This document shows, piece after piece, positions 43,371 to 52,752 of a stretch of 64,000 nucleotides of DNA. The position numbers and the translations under genes are program-made. Location: contig JBEKAB010000006.1 of the NCBI GenBank assembly GCA_050018415.1, positions 81,240 through 145,239 of the forward strand, given 5' to 3'. Positions within the stretch are counted from its first letter, which is position 1. The number at the start of each line of letters is the position of its first letter. Origin of the DNA: UBA1161 sp002311745 (lineage in GTDB: Bacteria > Planctomycetota > Phycisphaerae > Tepidisphaerales > Tepidisphaeraceae). Under the pieces are notes generated by a model, which made no database searches, was not told the DNA's origin, and worked only from the letters and a program-made list of their open reading frames with translations.

Positions 43371-44915
43371 TCATTCCCACTCGATGGTCGCCGGGGGTTT
43401 GCTGGAGATGTCGTACACCACGCGGTTGACGCCGCGGACTTCGTTGATGATCCGGTTGCTCATCTCCGCCAAAACGCCAAAAGGAATCCGCGCCCAGTCG
43501 GCCGTCATGAAATCCTGCGTCTCCACCGCGCGGATAGCCACCACCGAATCGTAGCTGCGGGCATCGCCCATCACGCCCACCGTGCCGATGGGCAGCAGCA
43601 CCGCGAAAACCTGGGCGGTCTTGCGGTACAAATGGGCCGCGATCAGCTCCTCCAGAACGATCTCGTCAGCGTCGCGCAGGATGCGCAGACGATCGGGGGT
43701 GATTTCGCCGATGATGCGCACGGCCAGGCCCGGACCGGGGAACGGATGCCGCCAGACGATCGTCTCGGGCAGGCCAAGAACTTCGCCGACTTGTCGAACC
43801 TCGTCCTTGAACAGGTCGCGCAGCGGTTCGATCAGCTCGAAGCCAAGCTGCTCCGGCAATCCGCCGACGTTGTGGTGCAGCTTGATGTTGGCGGCGGTCC
43901 CGGCGTAGCCGTGGCCGCTCTCGATCACGTCCGGATACAGCGTCCCCTGGGCCAGAAAACGCGCCCCTTGGATCGGCGCCGCCGCCCGCCGGAACGCCTC
44001 GATGAATTGGTAGCCGATGATTTTGCGCTTCTGCTGCGGATCGATCACGCCGGCCAGGGCGGAAAGAAAAAACTCGGCGGCATCTTCGACAATCAGATTG
44101 ATCTTGAAATGGTCGCGAAAGGTGGACTCCACCAGTTGCCGCTCGTTTTTCCTGAGCAGCCCGTTGTCGACGAAGATGCACTTCAGTTGATCGCCGATCG
44201 CCCGATGCAGCAGGGTCGCGACCACCGAGCTGTCTACGCCGCCGGAAAGCCCGCAAATCACCTTGGCATCGCCGACCCGCTGACGCATGCCCTGCACGGT
44301 CTGCTCGATGAAGTTGCCCATCGTCCAGGTGCCGGAGCAATGGCAGATGTCGTACAGGAAATTCTGGAAGATCTGCTCGCCTCGCGGCGTGTGGGTTACC
44401 TCGGGATGAAACTGCACGCCGTAAAACGGCCTGCTTTTGTGCCGCGCCGCGGCGAACGGGCAGGTCGGCGTCGTCGCCAGGGGCACGAAATCCGCCGGAA
44501 GCTCGTGCACCTGATCCCCGTGGCTCATCCAGACCGTCGTCTCCTCCGGCAGCCCGCGTACCAGCGCATCATCCGCCACCACGTGCAGCTTCGTCCGCCC
44601 GAATTCCCGCGCCTTGGCCGGCTTGACCCGCCCGCCCAGGATTTCCGCGCCAAGCTGCATGCCATAGCAGATCCCCAGAATGGGCACGCCGAGATTGAAG
44701 ATTTCCGGATCGCACCGCGGCGCGTTCTTCTCATACACGCTGGCCGGCCCGCCGGAGAGGATGATCCCCTTGACCTTGAGTTGCTTCAGTTCCGCCGCCG
44801 GAACATCCGGCCGAACGAGCTGGCTATACACGCCTTTCTCGCGCACGCGCCGGGCGATCAGTTGTGCGTATTGGGAACCGAAGTCCAGGATGGGGATGAC
44901 TTCATCGTGGAGCAT
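43371..44915 (-). CDS. guaA: GMP synthase (glutamine-hydrolysing)
   Basis: A 514-residue GMP synthase, converting XMP to GMP. The class I glutamine amidotransferase domain has the Cys in GICYGMQLGAEIL and the His-Glu in YGVQFHPEVTHT. The synthetase domain has the ATP loop GLSGGVDSSV, and the C-terminal dimerisation domain ends in PPATIEWE. All elements are intact and length is normal. Confidence 0.96.
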   Translation of the reverse strand: MLHDEVIPILDFGSQYAQLIARRVREKGVYSQLVRPDVPAAELKQLKVKGIILSGGPASVYEKNAPRCDPEIFNLGVPILGICYGMQLGAEILGGRVKPAKAREFGRTKLHVVADDALVRGLPEETTVWMSHGDQVHELPADFVPLATTPTCPFAAARHKSRPFYGVQFHPEVTHTPRGEQIFQNFLYDICHCSGTWTMGNFIEQTVQGMRQRVGDAKVICGLSGGVDSSVVATLLHRAIGDQLKCIFVDNGLLRKNERQLVESTFRDHFKINLIVEDAAEFFLSALAGVIDPQQKRKIIGYQFIEAFRRAAAPIQGARFLAQGTLYPDVIESGHGYAGTAANIKLHHNVGGLPEQLGFELIEPLRDLFKDEVRQVGEVLGLPETIVWRHPFPGPGLAVRIIGEITPDRLRILRDADEIVLEELIAAHLYRKTAQVFAVLLPIGTVGVMGDARSYDSVVAIRAVETQDFMTADWARIPFGVLAEMSNRIINEVRGVNRVVYDISSKPPATIEWE

Positions 44916-45051
44916 CCCGAGGTATTACCGCAAGGCCCTTCGGAATGCAAAAATCCAAGCCACCGGTCAAGCCCCACCTTGTTGGAAAAAGCTCACGAGG
45001 CTGGCGCGAAGTAGCCCGATTTGGCCCGTTGATCCTGCGCTGAGTCTCGCG

Positions 45052-45822
45052 CTATCTGTCCGAGCCCCACCTCGCGCGGTGTGAGTCGGAGCCGGACCAG
45101 ACGGAGTAGCCTCTGGCAGTTGCCCAGTCGTGGGCGGCGCTCTCGAGGACCAGCTGGCCGCAGTTCAGGTAGTCTTCGCAGAGGTTCGTGTTGCCGTACA
45201 GGTTCAGCAGGTCCACCATCTCGGGAATGCGCGATTCATCGCCCCGGCGAATCAGGGCGACGCACGCTTGTTCCACCCCGCTCCGGGCTTCCTCTTGAAC
45301 GTCCGGATAAAGCGCCGCCGCCTCCAGGGCGTCGCCCAGCGCCTTGGGATTGGCCGATGCCGCAATGAACACCGCATCCCAGGTCCGAACCCCTGCCCTC
45401 GTGGCCGCCGCCACACGCATCGCTGGATCTGCCGCTTTCCCGGCAAGCCGGGTGAGAATGGCCCCGTCATCCAGTTTCTGGAACACGATCTTCAGCACAT
45501 CGCGGTCTGTCGCGGCCGTGCCGACCTGCGTGAGCAACGCCTGGTCTGTCAGCTTCTGCAAGGCGGCCCGGCGGACATCCGGATCCTTGTCTTCGATAGC
45601 AACCTTTGCGAGCAACGCCTGGTCGGTCAGCTTCTTCACGGCGGCTTCGCGGACATGCCACTCCGTGTCTTCGACGGTGACCTTCGCGAGTGCCGCCTAG
45701 TCGGTCAGGCTTTCAACCGCCCGCAGGCGTTCGTGCCAGTCGCTACTCTTCAGGCTGGGCCCACACCCCCAAACACACGCGACGATCATCGCGGCCAGAA
45801 GGCTAAACATTCTGCGTTTCAT
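45052..45822 (-). pseudogene. HEAT-repeat lipoprotein gene interrupted by an amber codon
   Basis: Read from the ATG at 45822, which has a GGGAGGGAG ribosome-binding site 5 bases upstream, the frame gives a lipoprotein signal (MKRRMFSLLAAMIVACVWGC). HEAT-like repeats built on LTDQALLAKVA..DxDxxVRRAAL follow. At 45697-45699 the expected CAG (Gln, as in the sister repeats LTDQALL) is TAG. Beyond it the frame continues intact for 215 codons to 45052. Either the gene has just been inactivated, a downstream start yields a cytoplasmic fragment (from 45639), or the stop is read through. HEAT repeats usually bind other proteins. No partner is evident nearby. Confidence 0.75.
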
Positions 45823-46280
45823 CCGCACTCCCTCCCGCGGCTAAGCGATGACCCGGGCACACAAGGTAAGAACGTTCAGTGGTCGTCGCTGCACCCCGGT
45901 AAGGCCACATTCTATCAGAACGCTAACCGCAACCCCGGTCCACCACAGCGGGCCCATAAGACGCGATTTGATTCTCACCGGCTCGCATGTTCCAGGCACG
46001 TCGTTCAAGCGGCGGATCGTGGAGGGCGGTTGAGTGTCGGCGTGTCGCCGAAATTCCGCTTCGGCGGCGCCGCGGCAGCACACGAGCGCCCGACACCTTT
46101 CCGTTCTACTTTCTCCTCTCAACTCTCTCGCGCAGCGGCCCTATGGTCATCACGCGGGTGAAGGTTTTCCAAATTTTTCTCGTAACCAAAATCCAGCCAA
46201 CAGCTTACGTGAGCTTAGGCTGGTTTTTCGCGCTCTATTTAGCGCGCAATATATTGCTATAAATACATTTATGTGAATAA

Positions 46281-46303
46281 AAAAGGGGGTCAGGACCCCT
46301 TTT
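46281..46303. repeat. AAAAGGGGGTCAGGACCCCTTTT hairpin
   Basis: A near-palindrome with a four- to five-G/C stem flanked by A and T runs lies at the start of the gene-free island interior. It has the shape of REP-type hairpins or of a bidirectional terminator. Confidence 0.55.
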
Positions 46304-46800
46304 GGGAACGTAACTGAAATGAAGACAACAGCTTACGCGTTTTCGGCCTATTTTCCGGGCCGTTCGCCCCACGACTTACATCCCAAGACGGCGATATTGC
46401 CCCAAAAACCGCTTCGCCAACCTCACTTCCAGTTCGGTCCGAGCGCCCAGAGAAAAAGTTTTTTGAAAATGGTGAATGTTTGCAGCGCAACAACTGGCAG
46501 GAGCACGTGATACGGCTGCTTTTCGAGGTGCATCCGCGCAGTGAGCGCCGCACGCTCGCATCACGCAGCCTCGTGCAGAATCAGGATTTAGGTCTTCTTC
46601 CGCTTTCATGGCGGCTTGGCGGCTCAGTTGTTCAGCAGAAGACTGATCCGCCTCGGCGGCAGAAGTGGATGTTTCACATCGACTACGAAGTCAGCAATGA
46701 TGACTTTGTCGCCGTGTTTGAATCGGCCCCAAGTTTTGGACAGCCCCGGCGTGGCGCGCGGCAAGAGCCGGACTCTCACATCCGACATTTTTAGGACAAA

Positions 46801-46820
46801 CCCCCTACGAAAAAAGGGGG
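46801..46820. repeat. CCCCCT/AGGGGG hairpin
   Basis: CCCCCT at 46801-46806 pairs with AGGGGG at 46815-46820 across an A-rich loop. It marks the far side of the same gene-free interval as the hairpin at 46281. Confidence 0.45.
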
Positions 46821-46945
46821 AGTGGCCCTGATATTCCGAATGTCGCCGTTATCGCAATAATTCTCTGCACGCTCGAGCCCAGGCTCGAACGATCTGCAAA
46901 AGTGCGGCTATAGTTCCTCGACTCTTTCCGCTTCGTGAGCATCGG

Positions 46946-47884
46946 ATGAAACAGGAACGGATCGACAGCGGCCGACGCCAATTGCTCCGCCAAAGTTTGA
47001 CGGTGCTCGGCGCGGCGGCGGGCGCGGCCATCGCTCGAAAACTCGGCGCGGCCGAACCGCCCGCCAGCGCGCCATCTACATCCTGCTCCACCTGCCCCAC
47101 CACGCAAGCCCTGACGCCCGATCATTCCTTGGTCTCCGCTCCGTCCAACGGGAAAGTGTCTCTGCCCCTGGCGGCGGCCGATCCATCCGGCCGCTCGGGC
47201 GTGCCGGGACGCCGATGGATCATGGTGATCGATCTGTCCAAGTGCGACGGATGCGGCCACTGCACGGCCGCCTGTTCCAAGATGCATTTCGTCCCCCCCA
47301 CGCGGCAATGGATCAAGGTGCTTCGCCTGCGCGAATCGGAGCGGACCTCGCCCTACTTCTTTCCACAGCCCTGTTATCACTGCGACAACCCGCCTTGCAC
47401 GAAGGTCTGCCCGGTGGATGCGACGTTCAAGCGAACCGACGGCGTCGTGCTGATCGACAACGATCGCTGCATCGGATGCCGATTCTGCATCGCGGCCTGT
47501 CCGTACGGGGCGCGCAGTTTCAACTGGGGCAAACCCAACGACCCGCCGGAGGCGAAGCAGGCTGCGTACTCGGCCGAGCGCGGCTATCCGCGGAAAATCG
47601 GCACGGTGGAAAAATGCGATTTCTGCCCCGACATGGCGGTGCAGGGTAAACTCCCGGCCTGCGCGGCGCAATGTCCCATGGGCGTCATCTACTACGGCGA
47701 TCAGAACGAGGACACCGTCACCAATGGTCTGGGCAAGACCGTGCGGCTGACGGCGCTGTTGCGCGACAACGCGGCCTACCGGCATCTCGAGGAGTTGGGA
47801 ACCGAGCCGCGCGTTTATTACCTGCCGCCCAAGAATCGCATCTTCCCCGGACCGGATGAATCCGGAGACAGCCATGGCGCCTGA
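46946..47884 (+). CDS. Exported 4Fe-4S protein (NrfC/HybA-like electron-transfer subunit)
   Basis: A 312-residue iron-sulfur protein with a probable twin-arginine signal (SGRRQLLRQSLTVLGAAAGA). It has four cysteine clusters: CDGCGHCTAACS, CYHCDNPPCTKVCPVD, CIGCRFCIAACPYGAR, and the paired CDFC and CAAQCPMG. This is the pattern of the periplasmic 16-electron-shuttle subunits such as NrfC, HybA and DsrO. It should pass electrons between the NrfD-type protein encoded next and a partner enzyme. The start at 46946 gives the signal peptide. No catalytic molybdoenzyme, hydrogenase or cytochrome gene is nearby. Confidence 0.88.
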   Translation: MKQERIDSGRRQLLRQSLTVLGAAAGAAIARKLGAAEPPASAPSTSCSTCPTTQALTPDHSLVSAPSNGKVSLPLAAADPSGRSGVPGRRWIMVIDLSKCDGCGHCTAACSKMHFVPPTRQWIKVLRLRESERTSPYFFPQPCYHCDNPPCTKVCPVDATFKRTDGVVLIDNDRCIGCRFCIAACPYGARSFNWGKPNDPPEAKQAAYSAERGYPRKIGTVEKCDFCPDMAVQGKLPACAAQCPMGVIYYGDQNEDTVTNGLGKTVRLTALLRDNAAYRHLEELGTEPRVYYLPPKNRIFPGPDESGDSHGA

Positions 47885-49829
47885 GGCGGCGTACACCCAA
47901 CCCGCCGCCTCGCCCGATCCGCGGGCGCTGCTCAAGACCCTGGGGCCGATGGGCGCCGGCGGCCGCTGCGCCGTCGCCGCTCTGGCGGCGGTCCTCGCCT
48001 GGGGCGGCGTGGCCTACGTGCATCAGCTTCGCTACGGCTTGGCCGTCACGGCGATGAACGATTACTTCTCCTGGGGCGTCTACATCATCAACTTCGTCTT
48101 TTTCATCGGGATCAGCATGGCCGGCACGCTGATCTCGGCGGGATTGCGGCTGATGGGGGCGAGCTGGCGGCATCCGATCACCCGCCTGGCCGAGGCCATC
48201 ACCCTCTTCGCCCTGCTGGTGGCCGGGCCCCTGGTCATCATCGACATGGGCCGCCCCGATCGCTTCTTCCATGTCCTGGTCTACGGGCGACTGCAATCGC
48301 CCATCCTCTGGGATGTGTTTTCCCTCACGACGTACATGGCGGGCAGCGTGCTCTACCTGTATCTGCCGCTGATACCCGATTTGGCGCTGCTGCGCGACAC
48401 CCAGGAGCCGATGGCCCCGTGGCGGCACAGGGCCTATGCCATCCTGGCCGTCGGCTGGCGCGGAACGCCCTCGCAGTACGCGGCGCTGCACCGCGCCATC
48501 ACGGTGATGGCCATCGCCATCATGCCCGTCGCCATCTCCATTCACACCGTCACCAGTTGGATTTTTGGCATGACGCTGCGGCCGGGCTGGCACAGCACCA
48601 TCATCGGGCCGGACTTCGTGATCGGGGCGCTGTATTCGGGCGTGGCGGCGGTGATCACCGCCATCGCCCTGTTCCGCCGGTGCCTCCATCTGGGCCAATT
48701 CATCACCACCGATCACATCCGCAAGCTGGGCATTTTGCTGCTGGTGATGGGGCTGGCCTACGTCTACTTCGTCGTCAACGAATATCTCGGGGCGGGCTAC
48801 ACCAACCAAGGGCTGGAACGCCAATGGCTGCACGGCGTGTTCGCCGGGCAGTTCTCCATCCAGTTTTGGACGATGATCCTGACCGGCCTGATCATTCCGA
48901 TCCTGCTGCTGGCCCTGCCGGGCCGCCACGTGATGGGCCGAATCGTCGTGGCATCCGTGCTGGTCAACGTGGGAATGTGGCTGAAGCGCTACATCATCAT
49001 CGTGCCGACGCTGGGCTCGCCGTACATGCCGTTGCCCCCGGGAGCCGGCCGATTGCTGATGTACGTGCCCACGTGGGTGGAGTGGTCCATCACCGCCGGA
49101 GCGTTCGCCGCCTTCTGCCTGATGTACATCCTCTTCGCCAAGTTCGTGCCCATCGTTTCCATGTGGGAGCTGGCCGAGGCCGCTCATCCGCAGGCTTTGG
49201 CTGATTCGCCCGATTCACGCGGCGATCGGCCTTCCCACCCTTCCCCCACGCAACTTTCGACCCCCTCGGTTATGACCCTGCTGCTCATCGCGGCCTTTGC
49301 CTGGCTGGCGCTGGATTGGCCACGATCGACGCGCGGTGAAGCACCCAGCCCCACGCCGGCCACGCAGCCGTCCAGGCAAATCTCCGTGGACCTGACTACC
49401 ACGCACGAAGAGGGCAAGCTGGTTCTGCAAGCGGCAGTGCGCGTCGACGGGAAGCCGGCGACCGGGGCCGAGGTGGAATTCTTCGCCCGGCGGACGTTCG
49501 GCGATCTTCCCCTGGGCACGGACACCACGCTGGACGACGGCACCTGCCAGGTGCCCTTCCCCACCGATCTTCCCGGCAACGCGGCAGGCGAACTGGACTG
49601 CTGGGCCCGCGTGAAATCGCCGGCCAACCTGGCGGGCGCGACCGCCGCGGCGCACTTGAGCGGCGCTCGGGCGTTTGTGCCGCGGCCCAATCCGTTCCCT
49701 CGCGCCCTGTGGGCCCCGCGCGCTCCGGTCGGCCTGCTGGTCACCATCGGCGGCCTGCTCGCCGCCGCCTGGGGCAGCTATGGCTACGCCTTGATTCAGA
49801 TCGTGAGAATCAGGAAAGCAGCGGCGTGA
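47874..49829 (+). CDS. NrfD-type quinol-interacting membrane subunit with C-terminal extension
   Basis: A 651-residue NrfD/PsrC/HybB-like membrane protein. About nine to ten helices span residues 30-450, with landmarks MNDYFSWGVYIINFVFFIG, GRPDRFFHVLVYGRLQSPIL and NEYLGAGYTNQGLERQW. It exchanges electrons with the quinone pool. The ATG at 47874 has GGAG 6 bases upstream and overlaps the previous gene, so the pair is coupled. After the usual end (about 455) there is a further hydrophobic segment, a soluble beta-rich domain (about 500-600: LVLQAAVRVDGKPATGAEVE) and a last helix. This added Ig-like domain is not part of standard NrfD proteins. Confidence 0.85.
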   Translation: MAPEAAYTQPAASPDPRALLKTLGPMGAGGRCAVAALAAVLAWGGVAYVHQLRYGLAVTAMNDYFSWGVYIINFVFFIGISMAGTLISAGLRLMGASWRHPITRLAEAITLFALLVAGPLVIIDMGRPDRFFHVLVYGRLQSPILWDVFSLTTYMAGSVLYLYLPLIPDLALLRDTQEPMAPWRHRAYAILAVGWRGTPSQYAALHRAITVMAIAIMPVAISIHTVTSWIFGMTLRPGWHSTIIGPDFVIGALYSGVAAVITAIALFRRCLHLGQFITTDHIRKLGILLLVMGLAYVYFVVNEYLGAGYTNQGLERQWLHGVFAGQFSIQFWTMILTGLIIPILLLALPGRHVMGRIVVASVLVNVGMWLKRYIIIVPTLGSPYMPLPPGAGRLLMYVPTWVEWSITAGAFAAFCLMYILFAKFVPIVSMWELAEAAHPQALADSPDSRGDRPSHPSPTQLSTPSVMTLLLIAAFAWLALDWPRSTRGEAPSPTPATQPSRQISVDLTTTHEEGKLVLQAAVRVDGKPATGAEVEFFARRTFGDLPLGTDTTLDDGTCQVPFPTDLPGNAAGELDCWARVKSPANLAGATAAAHLSGARAFVPRPNPFPRALWAPRAPVGLLVTIGGLLAAAWGSYGYALIQIVRIRKAAA

Positions 49830-49849
49830 TGGAGATCTTGCCCAGGGAT

Positions 49850-50007
49850 TCAGCCCAGCAGTTCTGCGAACTGCTCTTTCGTAATGCCGGCCTCCCGAAT
49901 CAAGGACCGCAAGGTGCCCTTGGCCAATTCGCGATGGTCGGGCACGGTCAAACGCCGAAGGTTAGGATGATATGGCTGCCGGCTTGGGAAAGACGGTATG
50001 AAAAGGG
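49850..50007 (-). pseudogene. hicA toxin remnant, C-terminal part, frameshifted
   Basis: One frame reads RLSQAGSHIILTF and the next reads NLRRLTVPDHRELAKGTLRS followed by LIREAGITKEQFAELLG. Joined, they match the catalytic GSH segment and the C-terminal half of HicA (YcfA-like) toxins, with a one-base shift between them. The N-terminal part is missing and replaced by the DUF2231 fragment. No hicB follows. Confidence 0.7.
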
Positions 50008-50220
50008 ATGTCCGGCCCAGATTTCGGCGTAGATGCCACAGATAAAGGCGACCAGCAGGAAGAAAGTGCCGGCGGAGGAGAGGATTTTGGCGGCGAAGTG
50101 GAACTGCGGTCCGCGGCGGATCAAGCCCACGGCGTCCAAGAGCAATCCCGCCAACAGCAACACCAGCGGAAATGGCACCAGCTTCGGGTGAAGATCGCCC
50201 CGCAGTTGCCAGAATTCCAC
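50008..50220 (-). pseudogene. Truncated DUF2231-like membrane protein
   Basis: Seventy-one codons from GTG 50220 encode a two-helix segment (LHPKLVPFPLVLLLAGLLLD and SAGTFFLLVAFICGIYAEI) like the start of DUF2231 membrane proteins, which normally have four helices. The frame then runs into the hicA relic and ends at 49948. It lies 36 bases after the RNase E/G stop and may once have been the last gene of that operon. Confidence 0.55.
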
Positions 50221-50256
50221 TGCCGATTTTACGGGGCGCCATCCACCCGCTTCTGG

Positions 50257-52734
50257 TTAATCGAACTCATCCGGGATTGAATCCAGATCGCGATAAGTCT
50301 TGGGCCGGTGCACCGGCTGCGGGGCGACGGGCTCATCTTGGACCAGGTGCCGATCGGCCGAACCCGTGCGCGTGAGGGTGGCGGCCTCGGCCGCCCGCGG
50401 CGCATTGTCCGGCGGTGCAGCACCAGCAGACGGCTTCACCGGCCCAGCCCCCGCCGCTTGCGGCGGGATGCGCACAGCAGGGGGCGATTCAGAAGCCCTG
50501 CGGCCTTCGCCGGGTGCGCCGCCGCCGCGCCGATGGCGGCGTCCGCCGCGGCGTCGGCGCCGCCGACCCGGGGCCGCCGCTCCAGCCGGCCGCTCTTCAG
50601 CAAACGGCGGCTGGGTTGTCGCGGTCGGCGGTTCACGGCGGCGGTGATGCGAGCGCACCGCCTGCGGCAATGCGGCTTGTCCCGCCGGCTCGCTCAACTC
50701 GACCTGATCCGCATGCTGCGACTCGGGGAATACCTCCTGCTCTTGCGGCTCAAGTTCCGCCCACTCGCCCGATGGCGATTGGGCTTGCGGCGTCGACGGA
50801 CGCGGGGGCTGCCCGGCCGGTTCGAATGCGCCGCGACCGCGACCACGGCCGCGGCGGCCCCGTCGCCGGCGGCGATGCCCGCCGCCCAATCCGACCTCTG
50901 CTTCGCCAACCGGGCCCGCCCGGGCCTGGTCCGGCGCCGGAGGCGCTTCTGCGGCGGCCGACTCAGCCGCCGGCTCAAGCGGCGAAGTTTCTTCCGTTTC
51001 CAAGTCCTCCTCGCGGCGTTCAACCTCTTCCTCGGCGTTGTCGAAGCGATCTTCCTCGGCCGGCTCGGCCGGCGCGGCCCGGGATATCGCGGCGACCGGG
51101 ACGCGGGGGCGAGGGCCGCGGTGACGCTCGCGGCGGCCTCGGCCCGGCTCGAAGCGCCTGCCCCCCTGCCGCTGATCCGTCTCCGCCGTTGGCGACATCC
51201 CCAGCTCTTCCAAATAGACCAGGCCATCCCGTGCGTCGAACAGCTCCAGCTTCATCTCGTCCAGCCCGATCAGCGGATCGGCGCGGACGATCACGCGCTT
51301 GGCGTATTTCTGCTCCAACTCGGCAATCTGGGCGCGCTTGCGGTTTTGCAGATAAAAAGTCGCGTCCGGGCAGACGGTCAACTCGACGCGGGCCACGCGC
51401 GCATCGTTGATGGCGATCGCCAGCCGCCGCATGACGTCCAGGCTCATGCTCTCGGGCGTTTTGATCAGGCCGGCGCCTTTGCAGTGCGGGCAATCGAAAT
51501 AGATCGAGCGTTTCAGGCTCGGCCGCATGCGCTGGCGGGTCAGCTCGATGATGCCGAACTGGCTCATCCTCAGCACCTTGGTCTTGGCGCGATCTTTCTG
51601 GAAATTGGCGTGCAGGCGCCCTTCCAGTTCGCGGCGATGCCGCTCGTAACGCAGGTCGATGAAGTCGCAGATGATCACGCCCCCCAGGTCGCGCAGGCGA
51701 AGCTGACGCGGGATTTCATCCGCGGCCTCGATGTCCGTCTTGAAGGCGGTGGTTTCGGCGTCGCTGTGGTCGCGGAATCTCCCGCTGTTGACGTCGATGG
51801 CGACGATCGCCTCGGTGCTGTCGATGACCAGCGACCCGCCCGAGGGCAGCGGCACGTGCCGGCTGTACATCTGCTCGATTTCGCGCTCGATGCCGTACTT
51901 GTGGAACAGCGGCACCGCCCCGTCGTCCAGCTCGACCTTGTTGCGCGTGCGCGGATTGGCCAGCTTGATGACTTCCTTGACGCGCTTGGCCACCTCCTTG
52001 TCATCCACGATGAGGCGGTCGATGTCGCTGCTGAACACGTCGCGGACGGTGCGCGTGACCAGATCGCCTTCGGTGTACAGTTCCAGGGGGGCCGCCCCGC
52101 TGTCGCGCTTCTTCACGAAAGTGACCCATAGGCGCGTCAGGTAGGTCAGGTCGCGCTGGATTTCGGTCTTGGTCTTGCCGATGCCGGCCGTACGGATGAT
52201 GAACCCGACGTCCTTGGGCGGCTTGAGAGAATCGAGGATTTGCCGAAGGCGGCGGCGTTCCAGCTCATCCTCGATCTTGCGCGACACGCCCATCCTGGCC
52301 ATGCCCGGCATCATGACCAGGATGCGCCCCGGGATGGACAGGTAGGTGCTGAGCGTCGGTCCTTTGGTGCCGATCCCCTCCTTGATGATCTGCACGATGA
52401 TTTCATCGCCGCGGCGCAGGCAGCGCTGAATGGGCGGGCGGTCGCGCCGGGCCATCTTGCGGCCGACGGTCTCCTGAATCTCGCCATTGCTTTGCCCGAA
52501 ATAGCTGGGCATCAGGTCCGAGATGTGCAGAAACCCGTTGCGGCCCAGCCCGAAATCCACGAACGCCGCCTGGATGGACGGCTCGACGTTGGTGACGCGG
52601 CCCTTGTAGATGTTGCCGACATGGCTGGTGGAGCTGCTGCGCTCCATGTACAGCTCTTCCAGTTTATCGTCCTCGACCAGGGCAATTCGGCATTCCTCGC
52701 CCTGGGAGACGTTGATGAGCATGATTTTCGACAC
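50257..52734 (-). CDS. rne: Ribonuclease E/G
   Basis: An 825-residue RNase E/G. It has an N-terminal S1 domain (about 36-130, HVGNIYKGRVTNVEPSIQAA), the catalytic DNase I-like region with the metal-binding Asp residues in VAIDVNSGRFRD and FIDLRYERHRRELE, and the zinc-link CPHCKG. After residue 510 or so the protein is disordered and rich in Glu, Pro and Arg, with RRRRRGRRGRGRGRG-like runs, as in scaffold regions of degradosome RNases. It cuts single-stranded RNA at AU-rich sites. It lies 18 bases after ptsI in a leftward operon. Confidence 0.92.
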   Translation of the reverse strand: MSKIMLINVSQGEECRIALVEDDKLEELYMERSSSTSHVGNIYKGRVTNVEPSIQAAFVDFGLGRNGFLHISDLMPSYFGQSNGEIQETVGRKMARRDRPPIQRCLRRGDEIIVQIIKEGIGTKGPTLSTYLSIPGRILVMMPGMARMGVSRKIEDELERRRLRQILDSLKPPKDVGFIIRTAGIGKTKTEIQRDLTYLTRLWVTFVKKRDSGAAPLELYTEGDLVTRTVRDVFSSDIDRLIVDDKEVAKRVKEVIKLANPRTRNKVELDDGAVPLFHKYGIEREIEQMYSRHVPLPSGGSLVIDSTEAIVAIDVNSGRFRDHSDAETTAFKTDIEAADEIPRQLRLRDLGGVIICDFIDLRYERHRRELEGRLHANFQKDRAKTKVLRMSQFGIIELTRQRMRPSLKRSIYFDCPHCKGAGLIKTPESMSLDVMRRLAIAINDARVARVELTVCPDATFYLQNRKRAQIAELEQKYAKRVIVRADPLIGLDEMKLELFDARDGLVYLEELGMSPTAETDQRQGGRRFEPGRGRRERHRGPRPRVPVAAISRAAPAEPAEEDRFDNAEEEVERREEDLETEETSPLEPAAESAAAEAPPAPDQARAGPVGEAEVGLGGGHRRRRRGRRGRGRGRGAFEPAGQPPRPSTPQAQSPSGEWAELEPQEQEVFPESQHADQVELSEPAGQAALPQAVRSHHRRREPPTATTQPPFAEERPAGAAAPGRRRRRRGGRRHRRGGGAPGEGRRASESPPAVRIPPQAAGAGPVKPSAGAAPPDNAPRAAEAATLTRTGSADRHLVQDEPVAPQPVHRPKTYRDLDSIPDEFD

Positions 52735-52752
52735 GTGTACTTTTTCCTTTGG

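Larger units (their letters stand above)
45823..46945. other. 1.1-kb stretch with no recognisable gene
   Basis: This lower-GC stretch lies between the broken HEAT gene and the iron-sulfur protein gene. Short open frames exist on both strands but none has a good ribosome-binding site with a family match. It contains two G-run hairpins (46281-46303 and 46801-46820) and two copies of AACAGCTTACG (46199 and 46328 regions). It may be a decayed mobile or duplicated segment. Confidence 0.5.

Noticed and set aside
46480..46794. A 104-codon frame in the gene-free island
   Set aside because: No convincing ribosome-binding site or family similarity, and the surrounding DNA has overlapping short frames on both strands.
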